Below are positions 26,900-38,710 of a stretch of DNA of 64,000 bases, piece by piece. The stretch lies in contig NZ_CP041216.1 of assembly GCF_020511155.1 (NCBI RefSeq), forward strand, positions 372,001-436,000. The letters are read 5' to 3'. The position numbers and the translations under genes are program-made. The stretch is from Shewanella glacialimarina (GTDB lineage: Bacteria > Pseudomonadota > Gammaproteobacteria > Enterobacterales > Shewanellaceae). The notes beneath the pieces were generated by a model. That model did not search any database, was not told the DNA's origin, and saw nothing but the letters and a program-made list of their open reading frames with translations. The first letter of the stretch is position 1. Each line of letters starts with the position of its first letter.

Positions 26900-27580
26900 A
26901 TGACAAATTTTGATCAAATACGTGCCATAGCCTTTGATTTAGATGGCACCTTAATTGACAGTGTGCCTGATTTGGCGGCCGCAACCAATGCAACATTACT
27001 TGAATTGGCTTTGCCACAAGCAAGTGAAGATCAAGTAAGGGGCTGGGTAGGCAATGGCGCTAAAATGCTTATGCACCGAGCGCTCAGCTTTGCACTGGCT
27101 AAAGAGGTTGATGAATCGCTATTATCAGACACTATGCCTAAGTTTATGCATCACTATGGTTTGTTTCTGGAAAAATATAGCCGCTTATATCCTAATGTAT
27201 TGTCGACGCTAACGGCTTTAAAACAGGCTGGCTATCGTTTGGCTGTGGTAACGAATAAACCCTATCGTTTCACTATTCCGCTACTAGAAGCGTTTGGTTT
27301 ACGTGATTTTTTTGATCATGTGTTAGGGGGGGATTCATTAGCAAAAATGAAGCCTGATCCATTACCCCTTAATCACCTTTTGCAGCAATGGCAAATTGAA
27401 CCACAACAGTTGTTGATGATAGGCGACTCTAAGAATGATATCTTAGCAGCTAAATCGGCCAATGTTGCAGTCATAGGGTTAACTTATGGTTATAACTATG
27501 GTGAACATATTCGTTTAAGCGAACCGAATGAAGTGTGTGATGACTTTGGCCAAATCGGTCAGTTTTTACTTTCTAAATAA
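26900..27580 (+). CDS. gph: Phosphoglycolate phosphatase
   Basis: HAD phosphatase that removes 2-phosphoglycolate, a by-product of DNA 3'-end repair. The 226-residue protein shows motif I AFDLDGTLIDSVPDLAAATN, motif II LAVVTNKPYRF, the Lys of MKPDPLPLNHLL, and motif IV MIGDSKNDILAAKSA. The cap insert carries GWVGNGAKMLMHRAL, the usual Gph signature. It lies between rpe and trpS, as in many gammaproteobacteria. Confidence 0.95.
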   Translation: MTNFDQIRAIAFDLDGTLIDSVPDLAAATNATLLELALPQASEDQVRGWVGNGAKMLMHRALSFALAKEVDESLLSDTMPKFMHHYGLFLEKYSRLYPNVLSTLTALKQAGYRLAVVTNKPYRFTIPLLEAFGLRDFFDHVLGGDSLAKMKPDPLPLNHLLQQWQIEPQQLLMIGDSKNDILAAKSANVAVIGLTYGYNYGEHIRLSEPNEVCDDFGQIGQFLLSK

Positions 27581-27613
27581 TTTTACAACACAGTAATTGG
27601 AGCAACAAAACCC

Positions 27614-28612
27614 ATGACTAAACCCATAGTTTTCAGCGGAGCACAGCCATCAGGCGAGCTCACCATAGGTAATTATATGGGCGCGCTACGCCAGTGGGTG
27701 GCAATGCAAGACACACATGATTGTATTTATTGTGTCGTTGATTTGCATGCAATTACTGTTCGTCAAGATCCTGCGAAATTACGTGATGCGTGCTTAGATA
27801 CATTAGCGCTGTATCTAGCCTGTGGTGTAGACCCTGATAAAAGTACCGTGTTTGTCCAGTCACATGTGCCGCAGCATACCCAGTTAAGTTGGGCGTTGAA
27901 CTGTTACACCCAAATGGGTGAGCTAAATCGCATGACCCAGTTTAAAGACAAGTCACAAAAGCATGCTAACAATATTAATGTCGGTTTATTTGGTTACCCT
28001 GTATTGATGGCGGCAGATATTTTATTGTATCAAGCGCAATCAGTGCCTGTAGGGCAAGATCAAATGCAGCATCTTGAGCTGACACGTGATATTGCCACTC
28101 GCTTCAATAATGCCTATGGCGATACTTTTACCGTGCCTCAGGCATATATTCCAGAACACGGCGCTAAGGTAATGTCATTACAAGAGCCGCTGAAGAAAAT
28201 GTCTAAGTCTGATGATAACCGCAATAATGTGATTGGTCTGCTAGAAGAGCCAAAGGCAATTCTGAAGAAAGTTAAAAAAGCCATGACAGACAGCGACGAG
28301 CCACCAGTGGTGCGTTTTGATGTTGAAAATAAACCCGGTGTATCGAATCTATTGAGCCTGATGTCAGGTGTAACAGGTAAGTCGATTGCGACTTTAGAAG
28401 CTGAGTTTGAAGGCAAAATGTACGGCCATTTAAAAGTTGAAGCAGGTGAAGCGGTTGTCGCTATGCTTGAACCGTTACAGGAACGTTTTAAGCAGTATCG
28501 TGCAGATGAAGCTTATCTTGAGCAGGTGATGAAGCAAGGGGCTGAAAAAGCCAAAGCGCGCGCCCAAGCAACTATAGACTTGGTGTATAAGAAAATCGGC
28601 ATGATTGTATAG
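27614..28612 (+). CDS. trpS: Tryptophanyl-tRNA synthetase
   Basis: Class I aminoacyl-tRNA synthetase charging tRNA-Trp. The 332-residue protein has the HIGH-like motif [17 protein letters not shown], the active-site [18 protein letters not shown] and KMSKS as [13 protein letters not shown]. Length is standard. GGAG at 27599-27602 is a suitable ribosome site about a dozen nt upstream. Last gene of rpe-gph-trpS, followed by a strong hairpin. Confidence 0.98.
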   Translation: MTKPIVFSGAQPSGELTIGNYMGALRQWVAMQDTHDCIYCVVDLHAITVRQDPAKLRDACLDTLALYLACGVDPDKSTVFVQSHVPQHTQLSWALNCYTQMGELNRMTQFKDKSQKHANNINVGLFGYPVLMAADILLYQAQSVPVGQDQMQHLELTRDIATRFNNAYGDTFTVPQAYIPEHGAKVMSLQEPLKKMSKSDDNRNNVIGLLEEPKAILKKVKKAMTDSDEPPVVRFDVENKPGVSNLLSLMSGVTGKSIATLEAEFEGKMYGHLKVEAGEAVVAMLEPLQERFKQYRADEAYLEQVMKQGAEKAKARAQATIDLVYKKIGMIV

Positions 28613-28626
28613 GGTTTCTTATGCAT

Positions 28627-28654
28627 AAAAAAGCACCTTTTTAGGTGCTTTTTT
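28627..28654. terminator. Bidirectional terminator between trpS and dolP
   Basis: Perfect 12-bp inverted repeat AAAAAAGCACCT / AGGTGCTTTTTT with a TTTT loop between convergent genes; U-tracts exist on both strands. Confidence 0.9.
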
Positions 28655-28683
28655 GATTTATACAATTAGGTTTTAAAGTTCGA

Positions 28684-29891
<1,208 letters not shown>

Positions 29892-29968
29892 TTAACTACC
29901 GGGGTGTATTGTCGCCAAGTCTGTGTCGATATAATGCCATAAATCAATGCTGTGGTAACTATTGATGC

Positions 29969-30295
29969 TTAAAAACATCCCTGAATCCAACTTATTTGTG
30001 TGTTATTTATGGCAATAACATCAAATCGGCAAGGTGGATTAATGCCTTGTTGTTGCAAATAAGCGTTAGCACTGAGGCGAATGCGATTAATTTGCTTAGC
30101 GCTCAGTGCATTTATTGCTCCGCCAAAGGCTTGAGTTTTACGATATTTCACTTCAACAAACACTAAAGTCTGTTGCTGCTTCATAATGAGGTCAATCTCG
30201 CCGAACTTGTAGCGCACATTTGCAGTAACAAAGGTTAATCCTTGTTGCTGTAAATATTCTCTAGCATGTTGTTCAGCGAGTTCGCCTGATGTCAT
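29969..30295 (-). CDS. yraN: YraN / UPF0102 endonuclease-like protein
   Basis: Small 108-residue protein with a restriction-endonuclease-like fold. The motif [23 protein letters not shown] contains the E-x-D and E-V-K residues of a PD-(D/E)xK active site, and the N-terminus has the typical [16 protein letters not shown]. Cellular role is not established; suggested roles are Holliday-junction or DNA-repair related. The start overlaps the lpoA stop by 4 nt (ATGA), so it is coupled to the envelope operon. Confidence 0.93.
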   Translation of the reverse strand: MTSGELAEQHAREYLQQQGLTFVTANVRYKFGEIDLIMKQQQTLVFVEVKYRKTQAFGGAINALSAKQINRIRLSANAYLQQQGINPPCRFDVIAINNTQISWIQGCF

Positions 30296-32118
30296 AGTGG
30301 CGTGAGTTTACCTTTTTCGTATTTGCCCCAGGTTAATTGACGGTCAATTAACCCATTAGGTTTTAGCGACAATGCACCGCTTCGGCCATTAAATTGGTAT
30401 CCTGGAAATGCACGCATTTGGGCTAACCGGTTCACTAACTCGAGCGCGTCATACCCCATAACATATAGACGTTTTTGGCTGTTATTCCAGGTAGACCATA
30501 AAGATTCAACCATACGAGTTTCGTTACTTGGCTGCATTAACCAAGGTATGTCGCTGATCATCACTTTATTTAACTCTTGTGCCGACTGGGTTGATTCGTT
30601 CTCTAAGCGGCCGCGACTCGAAGTATAAAGTGCAACAGGTTCTGCAAATACACTGAAGTTAACGTCTAAAAAGGCTTTTAATAACGATAAATCTTGGTAA
30701 GCCGCAACCATATAGATAGCATCTATATCTTGGCGAGAGCGAAAATCAGCTTCAAGTTTGCTGCCCAGTATCTCTTTCATACGAGTAATTCTTGCCTGAC
30801 TGTCTTTAACCCCTAAGGCTTCCTGCACGGTGAGTTTCATTTGGTCGCCGCTATCAAAATAATGAATTTCAGCGTTATTTTCTGTTAACGATAACCAGGT
30901 TTGATTAAAGCTTTCAGCCATACGTTTACCAATGGCGTCATTACTGGTTAGCAGTAAAGGTATCTTAACCCCATCGGCGTACAATTTACGCGCGGCATCA
31001 CTGGCTTCTTGCGCGGGTGATAACGAGAAATAAAATTGATTAGACTGTGGCTCAAACTGCTCTAGTTGATTTAAATACAGTTGCGGAATAAGTTGCTCTT
31101 TACTTTGGTTTAAGCGTTGCAACTCTTCCACTTCATTAGGCAATAATGGCCCGATAATAAAGTCTGCACCGGTATCAGTTGCTTGCTGATAAGCTGCTTT
31201 GATGCCTATTTGGCTATCAATAAAATGCAGAGTGACATTGCTATCAAATTCGGCCATATAGCTGGCCATAATGCCCATTTTTATAGGTTCGGCAACAGCC
31301 GCTCTTGGGCCTGAAAGCGGTAATAGAACCGCAATATTTTGCGGGCGATAAGGTTTAGCATTGAGTGCTTTTTCTAAATCAGACGGTAATTTTACCGCAC
31401 CTGGATGATGTGGGTTATTGCGTTGCCATTCGCCTAAATAACGAACCAGCTGAGTGGGCTCAACTGCATAGTGTTTAGCGATATAAGCGAGTTGTAGCCA
31501 GCCTGAAAATATTGGGTTTGCCGGTTCACGCATGAAGCTTTTAATGGTTTCTTCATGTAAGGGCTGTAACACTTTCCAAATAACGTCATTAACCTGAGTC
31601 GATTCAGATTTAGGCAAATAGTTACTTAACAAACTTAATTGTCTAATTTGATCGATAGGTTGTTGGATAGCCTTATAAAGGCGGGCTTTATACTGATGAT
31701 ATGTCGCCATTTGCCAACGGGGCAGTTTCCAATGGGGTGGATATTGTAATGTGTTTAATGCAGCCTGCGCATTTTGAGTCTTTTCATCAATACGCGCATT
31801 TAAGTAAATGTGCTCAGCCTGAATGGTAGACACTTTCACCATATTTTTTAGCATCGATGACAAAATGCTACGAGCAGAACTGTAATTACCATCATTAATA
31901 TACGCATGGGCTGCTAATAACAGGTTGCGATCACGTTTTTCAGGTAAGCTGCTTTTGCTGGCTTCGGATAAATAAACACTTGCTGGTTGCTCTACAGACA
32001 CTAATGACGTATTGACTACTTGATCAATACTTTCGGTTTTAGTGGCTGAACAACCAATCAATAATGCTGGTAGTGTCAGTGCCAATAGAAATTTAATTGA
32101 AATCAGTCTTTTTAACAC
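30292..32118 (-). CDS. lpoA: Outer-membrane activator of PBP1A, LpoA
   Basis: Lipoprotein that reaches through the peptidoglycan to stimulate the transpeptidase of PBP1A (mrcA, also in this window). The 608-residue precursor starts at GTG, has a signal peptide with lipobox LLIGC, an N-terminal TPR-like helical domain (about 40-250) and a C-terminal periplasmic-binding-protein-like domain beginning [23 protein letters not shown]. Length and architecture match LpoA. First gene of the operon, divergent from rsmI with about 90 nt between them. Confidence 0.93.
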   Translation of the reverse strand: MLKRLISIKFLLALTLPALLIGCSATKTESIDQVVNTSLVSVEQPASVYLSEASKSSLPEKRDRNLLLAAHAYINDGNYSSARSILSSMLKNMVKVSTIQAEHIYLNARIDEKTQNAQAALNTLQYPPHWKLPRWQMATYHQYKARLYKAIQQPIDQIRQLSLLSNYLPKSESTQVNDVIWKVLQPLHEETIKSFMREPANPIFSGWLQLAYIAKHYAVEPTQLVRYLGEWQRNNPHHPGAVKLPSDLEKALNAKPYRPQNIAVLLPLSGPRAAVAEPIKMGIMASYMAEFDSNVTLHFIDSQIGIKAAYQQATDTGADFIIGPLLPNEVEELQRLNQSKEQLIPQLYLNQLEQFEPQSNQFYFSLSPAQEASDAARKLYADGVKIPLLLTSNDAIGKRMAESFNQTWLSLTENNAEIHYFDSGDQMKLTVQEALGVKDSQARITRMKEILGSKLEADFRSRQDIDAIYMVAAYQDLSLLKAFLDVNFSVFAEPVALYTSSRGRLENESTQSAQELNKVMISDIPWLMQPSNETRMVESLWSTWNNSQKRLYVMGYDALELVNRLAQMRAFPGYQFNGRSGALSLKPNGLIDRQLTWGKYEKGKLTPL

Positions 32119-32207
32119 AGGGCTTCACTCTGGTAAGATATTGGCTTTAGTTTAACCTGCTCTTACGCTGGGCGAAAGACTTGTGCAAAGAGATTATTGA
32201 GGTAGTT

Positions 32208-33050
32208 ATGGATCAAGCCGCAGCACTTTATATTGTGCCCACCCCCATTGGCAATTTCGCGGACATGAGTAGCCGTGCAATTGAAGTGTTAAATCAAGTT
32301 AGTTTGATAGCATGTGAAGATACTCGGCACAGTGGCAGATTGTTAAGTCATTACGGTATTGAAACCCGTAAAACAGCCTTACATGACCACAACGAGCGTG
32401 ATCGTGCCCAGTGGATTGTTGAGCAATTACAATCAGGTCAATCGGTTGCGCTTATTTCAGATGCTGGCACACCGCTAATATCTGATCCAGGCTATCACCT
32501 AGTTAAACATGTTAGAGAAGCTGGTCATAAAGTCATTCCACTGCCGGGGCCTTGCGCGGCAATTACTGCACTAAGTGCTTCTGGACTTCCCTCAGACAGA
32601 TTCAGTTTTGAAGGTTTTTTACCGGCGAAAGAAAAAGGCCGTATTGATAAATTAACAGCGCTTAAAGAAGACCCGCGTACGTTAATTTTTTATGAATCAC
32701 CACATCGTATTGTCCACAGCCTTACCTCGATTGTTACCGCGCTGGGCGCCGATCGCCAAATTGTTATGGCCAGAGAAGTCACTAAAACCTTTGAAACCTT
32801 CTTATCAGGCACTGCTGAAGAAGTACTGGCGATGGTTATCGCAGATGAGAACCAGCAAAAAGGTGAAATAGTTATTATGTGTCATGGCTTTGCCCAGGCC
32901 GATGATGAGGCGATTCCCAAGGTCGCTATTGACACTTTGACTCTGCTTGCTGCTGAATTGCCGCTTAAAAAAGCCGCCGCAATAGCCGCGCAAATACATG
33001 GTTTTAAAAAGAACGCATTGTATAAAATCGGGCTTGAACTCGGCTTATAA
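32208..33050 (+). CDS. rsmI: 16S rRNA (cytidine-1402-2'-O)-methyltransferase RsmI
   Basis: Methylates the 2'-OH of C1402 in the ribosomal decoding centre. The start at ATG 32208 is chosen because GAGG lies just upstream; the frame stays open from 32181 but that extension lacks homology. The 280-residue protein shows the tetrapyrrole-methylase-fold motifs [56 protein letters not shown] and [10 protein letters not shown]. It is divergent from lpoA, the usual arrangement, and sits directly before rnpB. Confidence 0.95.
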   Translation: MDQAAALYIVPTPIGNFADMSSRAIEVLNQVSLIACEDTRHSGRLLSHYGIETRKTALHDHNERDRAQWIVEQLQSGQSVALISDAGTPLISDPGYHLVKHVREAGHKVIPLPGPCAAITALSASGLPSDRFSFEGFLPAKEKGRIDKLTALKEDPRTLIFYESPHRIVHSLTSIVTALGADRQIVMAREVTKTFETFLSGTAEEVLAMVIADENQQKGEIVIMCHGFAQADDEAIPKVAIDTLTLLAAELPLKKAAAIAAQIHGFKKNALYKIGLELGL

Positions 33051-33081
33051 TTTAAGTCATATCGATAAAGTAAACTATGGA

Positions 33082-33110
33082 TTGGTTTGTTGGCAGGCTT
33101 ACGCTATAAT
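33082..33110 (+). promoter_or_regulatory. Sigma-70 promoter of rnpB
   Basis: A -35 box TTGGTT (33082-33087) and a consensus -10 box TATAAT (33105-33110) are separated by exactly 17 nt, and the RNase P RNA begins about 6 nt later. Confidence 0.85.
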
Positions 33111-33116
33111 CCGCGC

Positions 33117-33470
<354 letters not shown>

Positions 33471-33476
33471 TATAAT

Positions 33477-33512
33477 AAAAGGCCTCACAGCGATGTGAGG
33501 CCTTTTGTTTTT
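33477..33512 (+). terminator. Terminator of rnpB
   Basis: Stem AAAAGGCCTCACA / TGTGAGGCCTTTT followed by GTTTTTG, just after the P1 helix of the RNase P RNA. Confidence 0.92.
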
Positions 33513-33781
33513 GCGCTTATGTCTATATACGCAGTAGCCGTTCTAACTCGCATGTTATGAAGGTTGGTATTATTTACGGCATAAGCTAATTTTATCAAAG
33601 ATATCATCAGCCTTGTTGTCTAGTGGCTAAATCTAACTAATTTATCAAAGTGCTCATAAACGGTTTGTGAGTGAAATTAACGCTTTAGAAAAGATCTTTT
33701 TAACCATTAGTGATTCTACTGGCGAAATCTTTCTGAGTAGTCCAATATCATAACTCTATAATTTTAATATCTTAGGTGATT
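33513..33781. other. Intergenic region before the hybrid kinase
   Basis: AT-rich, without a gene that I can support. The direct repeat TTTATCAAAG occurs at about 33590 and 33640, which may be a regulator site for the kinase operon; no regulator is assigned. Confidence 0.35.
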
Positions 33782-36700
33782 ATGGATTTGTCTTTGGAGT
33801 ACAACACTGCCGTTAAGCGGGGCTTCGCAGTGCTATTTTTGGGCTTAATCATCAGTGCCGCTTTGGCCTGGGTAGTTAATGAGCGTAACTCTGCTGAAAT
33901 CAATAAGTCACTTCAAACTGCTTCAGAACAAATTAGTTATCAAGTATTGAGCCGTATCACTCTTTATCAATATGGCCTTCGCGGTGCTCGTGGAATGATT
34001 GTTACCGCTGGCGAAAATGAAGTATCTCGTGAGGCATTTGCTCGCTACAGTGCAACGCGAGAGGTTGACAAGGAGTTTCCTGGCGCGCGCGGATTTGGTT
34101 TTATTCGTATCGTTTCACCCGAGCAGCAAGCGTCTTTTCTTACCCAGGCTCAACAAGATAGTTGGCCTAATTTTGCTATTCGTCAGCTTGCTCCCCACGA
34201 TAATGACCGTTATGTGATTCAATATATTGAACCGGTTGAACGTAATATTGCTGCTGTTGGTCTTGATATTGGCTCAGAGCTGCAACGCCGAGAGGCAGCC
34301 GATGCCGCAATACTATCTGGTGACGTGCGTTTGTCTGGGCCAATTACCTTAGTGCAGGTGACAGGCAAAGCGTTACAATCTTTTTTAATTTTGATGCCAA
34401 TATACCGCAGTGTAGTTACTCCTTTAACACCAGAAGCTCGCAAAATGGAAGCATATGGTTGGAGCTATGCGCCTTTGGTGGCCGATGAGGTATTGAGCGG
34501 ATTAGCTTTATACCAGCAAACAGCTCAGCTAAAGCTGACGGATGTAACTTCGCAAGATAACCCCAGTACCTTTTATACAACTGAGGCAGCAACAGCGGCT
34601 GCTGTTACCCACTATCAATATACGGTGAACAAGAATGTTTTTGGCCGTACATGGCAATTTACGATCAGTGCCTATCCAGAATTTATCAATAACTTACACC
34701 TTAATCATGCCAGTGTTGTATTTATTTATAGTGTGCTTGTCAGCATTTTATTGGCGGCATTGGTTGTGCTGTGGTCTATTGGCTTACAACGTAAACAACA
34801 AGTGTTAACTGAACAGGCAAGGCTGGCCAATATGCTAGAGCATTCGCTTGATGGCATCATTAGTTATGATCTCGACGGTTATATCACCAGCTGGAATCGA
34901 GGTGCTGAGTTACTGTTTGGCTACAACGAGTCCGAGGTGCATGGGTCACTCAGTACTGAGCTGATTGTACCGCCTGAAAAAGCTGAACTTGAAAAGTGTT
35001 GGTTTGCGAAAGTGTTAGCTGGAGAGGTTATTTTAAATCAAGTTTCATCTCATCTGTGCCAAGATGGTAAAATTTTAGCAACATCTATGACCGCTATGAC
35101 GATAGTTGATGAACAGGGTGATATTGTCGGTGTCTGTCAAACTATTCGCGATATTACGGCGCAGCAAGATGCAGAGCTGCGGATTTTAAAGTTAAATGAG
35201 AGCTTAGAATTTAAGGTTGCCAACAGAACGCAAGAGCTGCAACATGCTCTATCTGAAAATAGAGCCCTGCTTAAATCAATTAATGATCAACTACTTTCGG
35301 TTGTCACTGATATTGACGGTGTTATTTTAGAGGTCAACGACTACTTTTGTCGAATGAGTGGCTATTCTCGCGAGCAGCTCATAGGGAAAAACCATTCAAT
35401 ATTACGCTCTGGTGAACATGATGCTGTATTTTGGCAAGGCATGTGGGCACAGATTAATTCGGGGCAATCCTGGCACGGTGAAATTTGTAATTTAGACCAA
35501 CAGGGTAGTAGACATTGGTTTGATACCATTATTGGCTCAGTAGCCGATGACAATGGCAATATCGAACGCTTTATTGCACTCAGTACCGATATTACTGAGC
35601 GTAAATTTGTTCAGTTAGAGAAAAACAAACTTGGATCACTATTAACCAGTGTATTAAATGCCGCTTCAGAAATGTCAATTATTGCCACAGATGAACAGGG
35701 TATTATTAGTATATTTAATTGCGGCGCAGAAAGTTTATTAGGCTATGACGCTAAATCGATAGTTGGGTTATCTAGCCCTGCTTTTTTACACCTCCCTGAG
35801 GAAGTTGAAGCACGCTCAATTGAATTATCACAACACTATGGTTTGGCCATTGAAGGCTTTGATACTTTTGTTTATAAAGCCAGAGTTGAAGGACCTGAGA
35901 CGCGTAATTGGACTTATGTAAAAAAAGATGGTTCCCATTGCCAAATTTCTTTGTCTGTGACTGCGATGCGTGACAGTGATGGTCAGTTACTCGGTTATTT
36001 GGGTATCGGGGTTGATGTCACCCAGTCGCTGCTGCAACAAGAGGCCTTGATCTCTGCAAGTAACCATCTGAGTAAGGCTGCTGAGGTCGCTAAGCTAGGC
36101 ATTTGGACTTTAAACGTACTAGACAATAGTTTGCAGTGGAATGATCGTATGTTCACCATTTACGATCATCCTCTGAGTTTACGAGAACAAGGAGTAACAT
36201 ACCAACATTGGTTGATGCGGGTTCATCCTGATGACCTCCAACGGGTAAAGCAAAAACTGGATGATGTGATAGCCGGTATTGGAAAATTTGACCCTTTATT
36301 CAGAGTGGTGAGTGCTGATGGTGAAGTGCGTTATATTCAAGCGGCTGCCGAGATTGAAAAAGACAAGCATGAAAATGTTGTTAGAGTGATTGGTATTAAT
36401 ATTGATATTACCGAACAACGTGAAATAGAAGAAACGCTTCGCACAGCCAAAGAACAAGCTGATGCAGCTAGTGCTGCAAAGTCGGTATTTTTAGCCAATA
36501 TGAGTCACGAAATTCGTACTCCAATGAATGCGGTGCTGGGTTTGTTACAGTTAATGCAGCATACCTCCATGTCCACTCAGCAAGAGGATTATATTGCTAA
36601 GACTCAAACTGCTGCTAAGTCTTTGTTGGGTTTATTAAATGACATTTTGGACTTTTCTAAAATTGAAGCCGGTAAGTTACAACTTGACCCGCAGCCCTGC

Positions 36701-38710
36701 GAGATAGAGATGTTAATGCGCGACCTTGCCGCGGTGTTATCAGGACATTTTGGTAATCGTGATGTTGAAGTGATGTTTAATCTTGACCCCGCTATCCCAT
36801 CTTGGCTGCTTATCGATAAGCTAAGATTGCAGCAAGTGCTAATCAATTTAGCCGGTAATGCGCTGAAATTTACCCAACAAGGGCAAGTCGTGATTGGTAT
36901 TGAGTGCCTTGAATCAACAGCCAATAATAACAAGCTGCGTTTTTCGATTACCGACACAGGGATAGGCATCAGTGAAGAGCAAATTAGTCGCATTTTTACC
37001 GGATTTGAACAAGCTGAATCTTCTACAACTAGGCGTTTTGGAGGCACAGGTCTGGGGTTAGCCATCAGTAAACGTTTGGTAGAATTGATGGACGGTGAGT
37101 TGTTAGTCACCAGCCAAGTCGGCAAGGGAAGTCGCTTCTGGTTTGATGTCACTTTACCGCTAATACCTATGACCGCAGAAGCTTCAATCGATATTCAGGG
37201 ATGTCGAATTTTAGTGGTAGATGACAATCATACCACTACGGACATTTTACAAAGTATCTTGGTTAATTTTGGCTGCGTAGTCGAGTGTGCTTATAGTGGT
37301 GCAGAAGCGATAGTTAAATGCAAACAGGCAAATAATGCTCGACAGCCGTTTGATGTTGTACTAATGGATTGGAATATGCCTGAACTTAATGGCATTAATG
37401 CCGCGAGGTTATTACGGGCTTCGGTGCAAGGTCAGCAGGGCCAGCAAGGTATGGCGCCGGCGGTGATAATGTTGACGGCTTACAGTGAAGAAGTCTTCCG
37501 TCAAGATGATAAAGAGTCAAGTGCGCCATTTGTGCACTTTTTAACTAAGCCTGTAACGTCTAAGCTTTTGGCTGAGTCCATTAGCCAAGTGATCCGCGGT
37601 GAGCTGATGGCTTTACCGGTACCGTTAAAACTGCACAAGCAAAAGCGCTTGTCTGGATTAACTATTTTAGTGGTAGAAGATAATCAATTAAATAGGCAAG
37701 TGGCCGATGAACTACTTACCCTAGAAGGCGCTAAGGTCGTGTTAGCTGAAGGTGGTATTAAGGGCGTGTCTTTGGTTACCCAAGCAAAACAGACATTCGA
37801 TATCGTTATTATGGATATGCAGATGCCTGATATAGATGGTCTAGAGGCGACTCGACGCATTCGAGAAGATGCCCGTTTTGATCTGTTGCCTATTCTTGCT
37901 ATGACGGCTAATGCCTCGCAGTCAGACAGAGTCGATTGTATCAATGCCGGCATGAACGATCACATAGGTAAGCCTATTGATATGCAGAAGTTAGTGCCGA
38001 GTATTTTGGCCCTTGTCGGACGTGAATTTACCTCAGTTGCAATCGATAATATTGTAGGCAAGGAAGAGACATCTGTTGTGCTTGAGCCTAAAGTTCCTGC
38101 TGAGGGGGAGCATTTATTAGATAGTCTTGAACAGATACTGAGCCGATTTGGAGACAATGAAGTTTTTTTCAAAAAAATGGCCAAAGGATTTGAGGCTGAA
38201 ATAGATAAACAGTTATTACTGTTTACAGCTGCGATTAGGCAAGCCGATCCATTAATTAGCGCCGCAGTTAGCCATGGAATTAAGGGCGTTGCCAGTAATT
38301 TTGGCGCAAAAACCTTAGCTGATTTTGCGGCTTATTTAGAACAGCAGTTTAAACACGGTAACCCTCAAGTGCGACAAGTTGAACGCTGGACGGAGAAGTT
38401 AACTTTATTAGCTCAACTCAGCGTTAAGCAGCTGTCTGAGTATATATCTGAGACGCTATCAAATGAAGCACCAGCAGTTGACCCACAAGTGCAAGGTTTA
38501 CCTGAAGATATTGAACTTATTAACAATAAAATCATGTTGTTGAAGCAATATTTACAACAAAACAACCTGGATGCTATTTACCTAGTGGACGACATGGCCG
38601 CTTCATTGTCTTATCATAGGTGTTGGACCGAGTTATATTCCCAAGTTCAAGCGCTTGATTTTGAAAATGCTTTGGCATTACTTGCGGTTATCGAGACGGA
38701 GGTAGGTTAA
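33782..38710 (+). CDS. Large hybrid histidine kinase: CHASE, four PAS, HisKA, HATPase, two REC, Hpt
   Basis: 1642 residues from ATG 33782 (AGG 5 nt upstream; a GTG two codons earlier is possible). Order: transmembrane helix near 15-35, periplasmic CHASE-like sensor (about 40-300; GLRGARGMIVTAGENEVSREAF and ARGFGFIRIV), second helix near 315-335, four PAS domains (about 350-880; the second with NDYFCRMSGYSREQLIGKNHSILRSG, the fourth PAS_3-like), HisKA with H909 (NMSHEIRTPMNAVLG), HATPase (RFGGTGLGLAISKRL), REC1 with D1196, REC2 with D1345 and a C-terminal Hpt with H1498 (SHGIKGVASNFGA). All phosphorelay residues are present, so it should signal H-D-H. Its stop overlaps the start of the REC-GGDEF gene, the obvious output. 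The ligand is unknown. Confidence 0.92.
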   Translation: MDLSLEYNTAVKRGFAVLFLGLIISAALAWVVNERNSAEINKSLQTASEQISYQVLSRITLYQYGLRGARGMIVTAGENEVSREAFARYSATREVDKEFPGARGFGFIRIVSPEQQASFLTQAQQDSWPNFAIRQLAPHDNDRYVIQYIEPVERNIAAVGLDIGSELQRREAADAAILSGDVRLSGPITLVQVTGKALQSFLILMPIYRSVVTPLTPEARKMEAYGWSYAPLVADEVLSGLALYQQTAQLKLTDVTSQDNPSTFYTTEAATAAAVTHYQYTVNKNVFGRTWQFTISAYPEFINNLHLNHASVVFIYSVLVSILLAALVVLWSIGLQRKQQVLTEQARLANMLEHSLDGIISYDLDGYITSWNRGAELLFGYNESEVHGSLSTELIVPPEKAELEKCWFAKVLAGEVILNQVSSHLCQDGKILATSMTAMTIVDEQGDIVGVCQTIRDITAQQDAELRILKLNESLEFKVANRTQELQHALSENRALLKSINDQLLSVVTDIDGVILEVNDYFCRMSGYSREQLIGKNHSILRSGEHDAVFWQGMWAQINSGQSWHGEICNLDQQGSRHWFDTIIGSVADDNGNIERFIALSTDITERKFVQLEKNKLGSLLTSVLNAASEMSIIATDEQGIISIFNCGAESLLGYDAKSIVGLSSPAFLHLPEEVEARSIELSQHYGLAIEGFDTFVYKARVEGPETRNWTYVKKDGSHCQISLSVTAMRDSDGQLLGYLGIGVDVTQSLLQQEALISASNHLSKAAEVAKLGIWTLNVLDNSLQWNDRMFTIYDHPLSLREQGVTYQHWLMRVHPDDLQRVKQKLDDVIAGIGKFDPLFRVVSADGEVRYIQAAAEIEKDKHENVVRVIGINIDITEQREIEETLRTAKEQADAASAAKSVFLANMSHEIRTPMNAVLGLLQLMQHTSMSTQQEDYIAKTQTAAKSLLGLLNDILDFSKIEAGKLQLDPQPCEIEMLMRDLAAVLSGHFGNRDVEVMFNLDPAIPSWLLIDKLRLQQVLINLAGNALKFTQQGQVVIGIECLESTANNNKLRFSITDTGIGISEEQISRIFTGFEQAESSTTRRFGGTGLGLAISKRLVELMDGELLVTSQVGKGSRFWFDVTLPLIPMTAEASIDIQGCRILVVDDNHTTTDILQSILVNFGCVVECAYSGAEAIVKCKQANNARQPFDVVLMDWNMPELNGINAARLLRASVQGQQGQQGMAPAVIMLTAYSEEVFRQDDKESSAPFVHFLTKPVTSKLLAESISQVIRGELMALPVPLKLHKQKRLSGLTILVVEDNQLNRQVADELLTLEGAKVVLAEGGIKGVSLVTQAKQTFDIVIMDMQMPDIDGLEATRRIREDARFDLLPILAMTANASQSDRVDCINAGMNDHIGKPIDMQKLVPSILALVGREFTSVAIDNIVGKEETSVVLEPKVPAEGEHLLDSLEQILSRFGDNEVFFKKMAKGFEAEIDKQLLLFTAAIRQADPLISAAVSHGIKGVASNFGAKTLADFAAYLEQQFKHGNPQVRQVERWTEKLTLLAQLSVKQLSEYISETLSNEAPAVDPQVQGLPEDIELINNKIMLLKQYLQQNNLDAIYLVDDMAASLSYHRCWTELYSQVQALDFENALALLAVIETEVG

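Noticed and set aside
36604-37152. 182-codon antisense frame in the hybrid kinase gene
   Set aside because: Shadow of a strongly supported coding sequence; low-complexity residue mix and no ribosome site.
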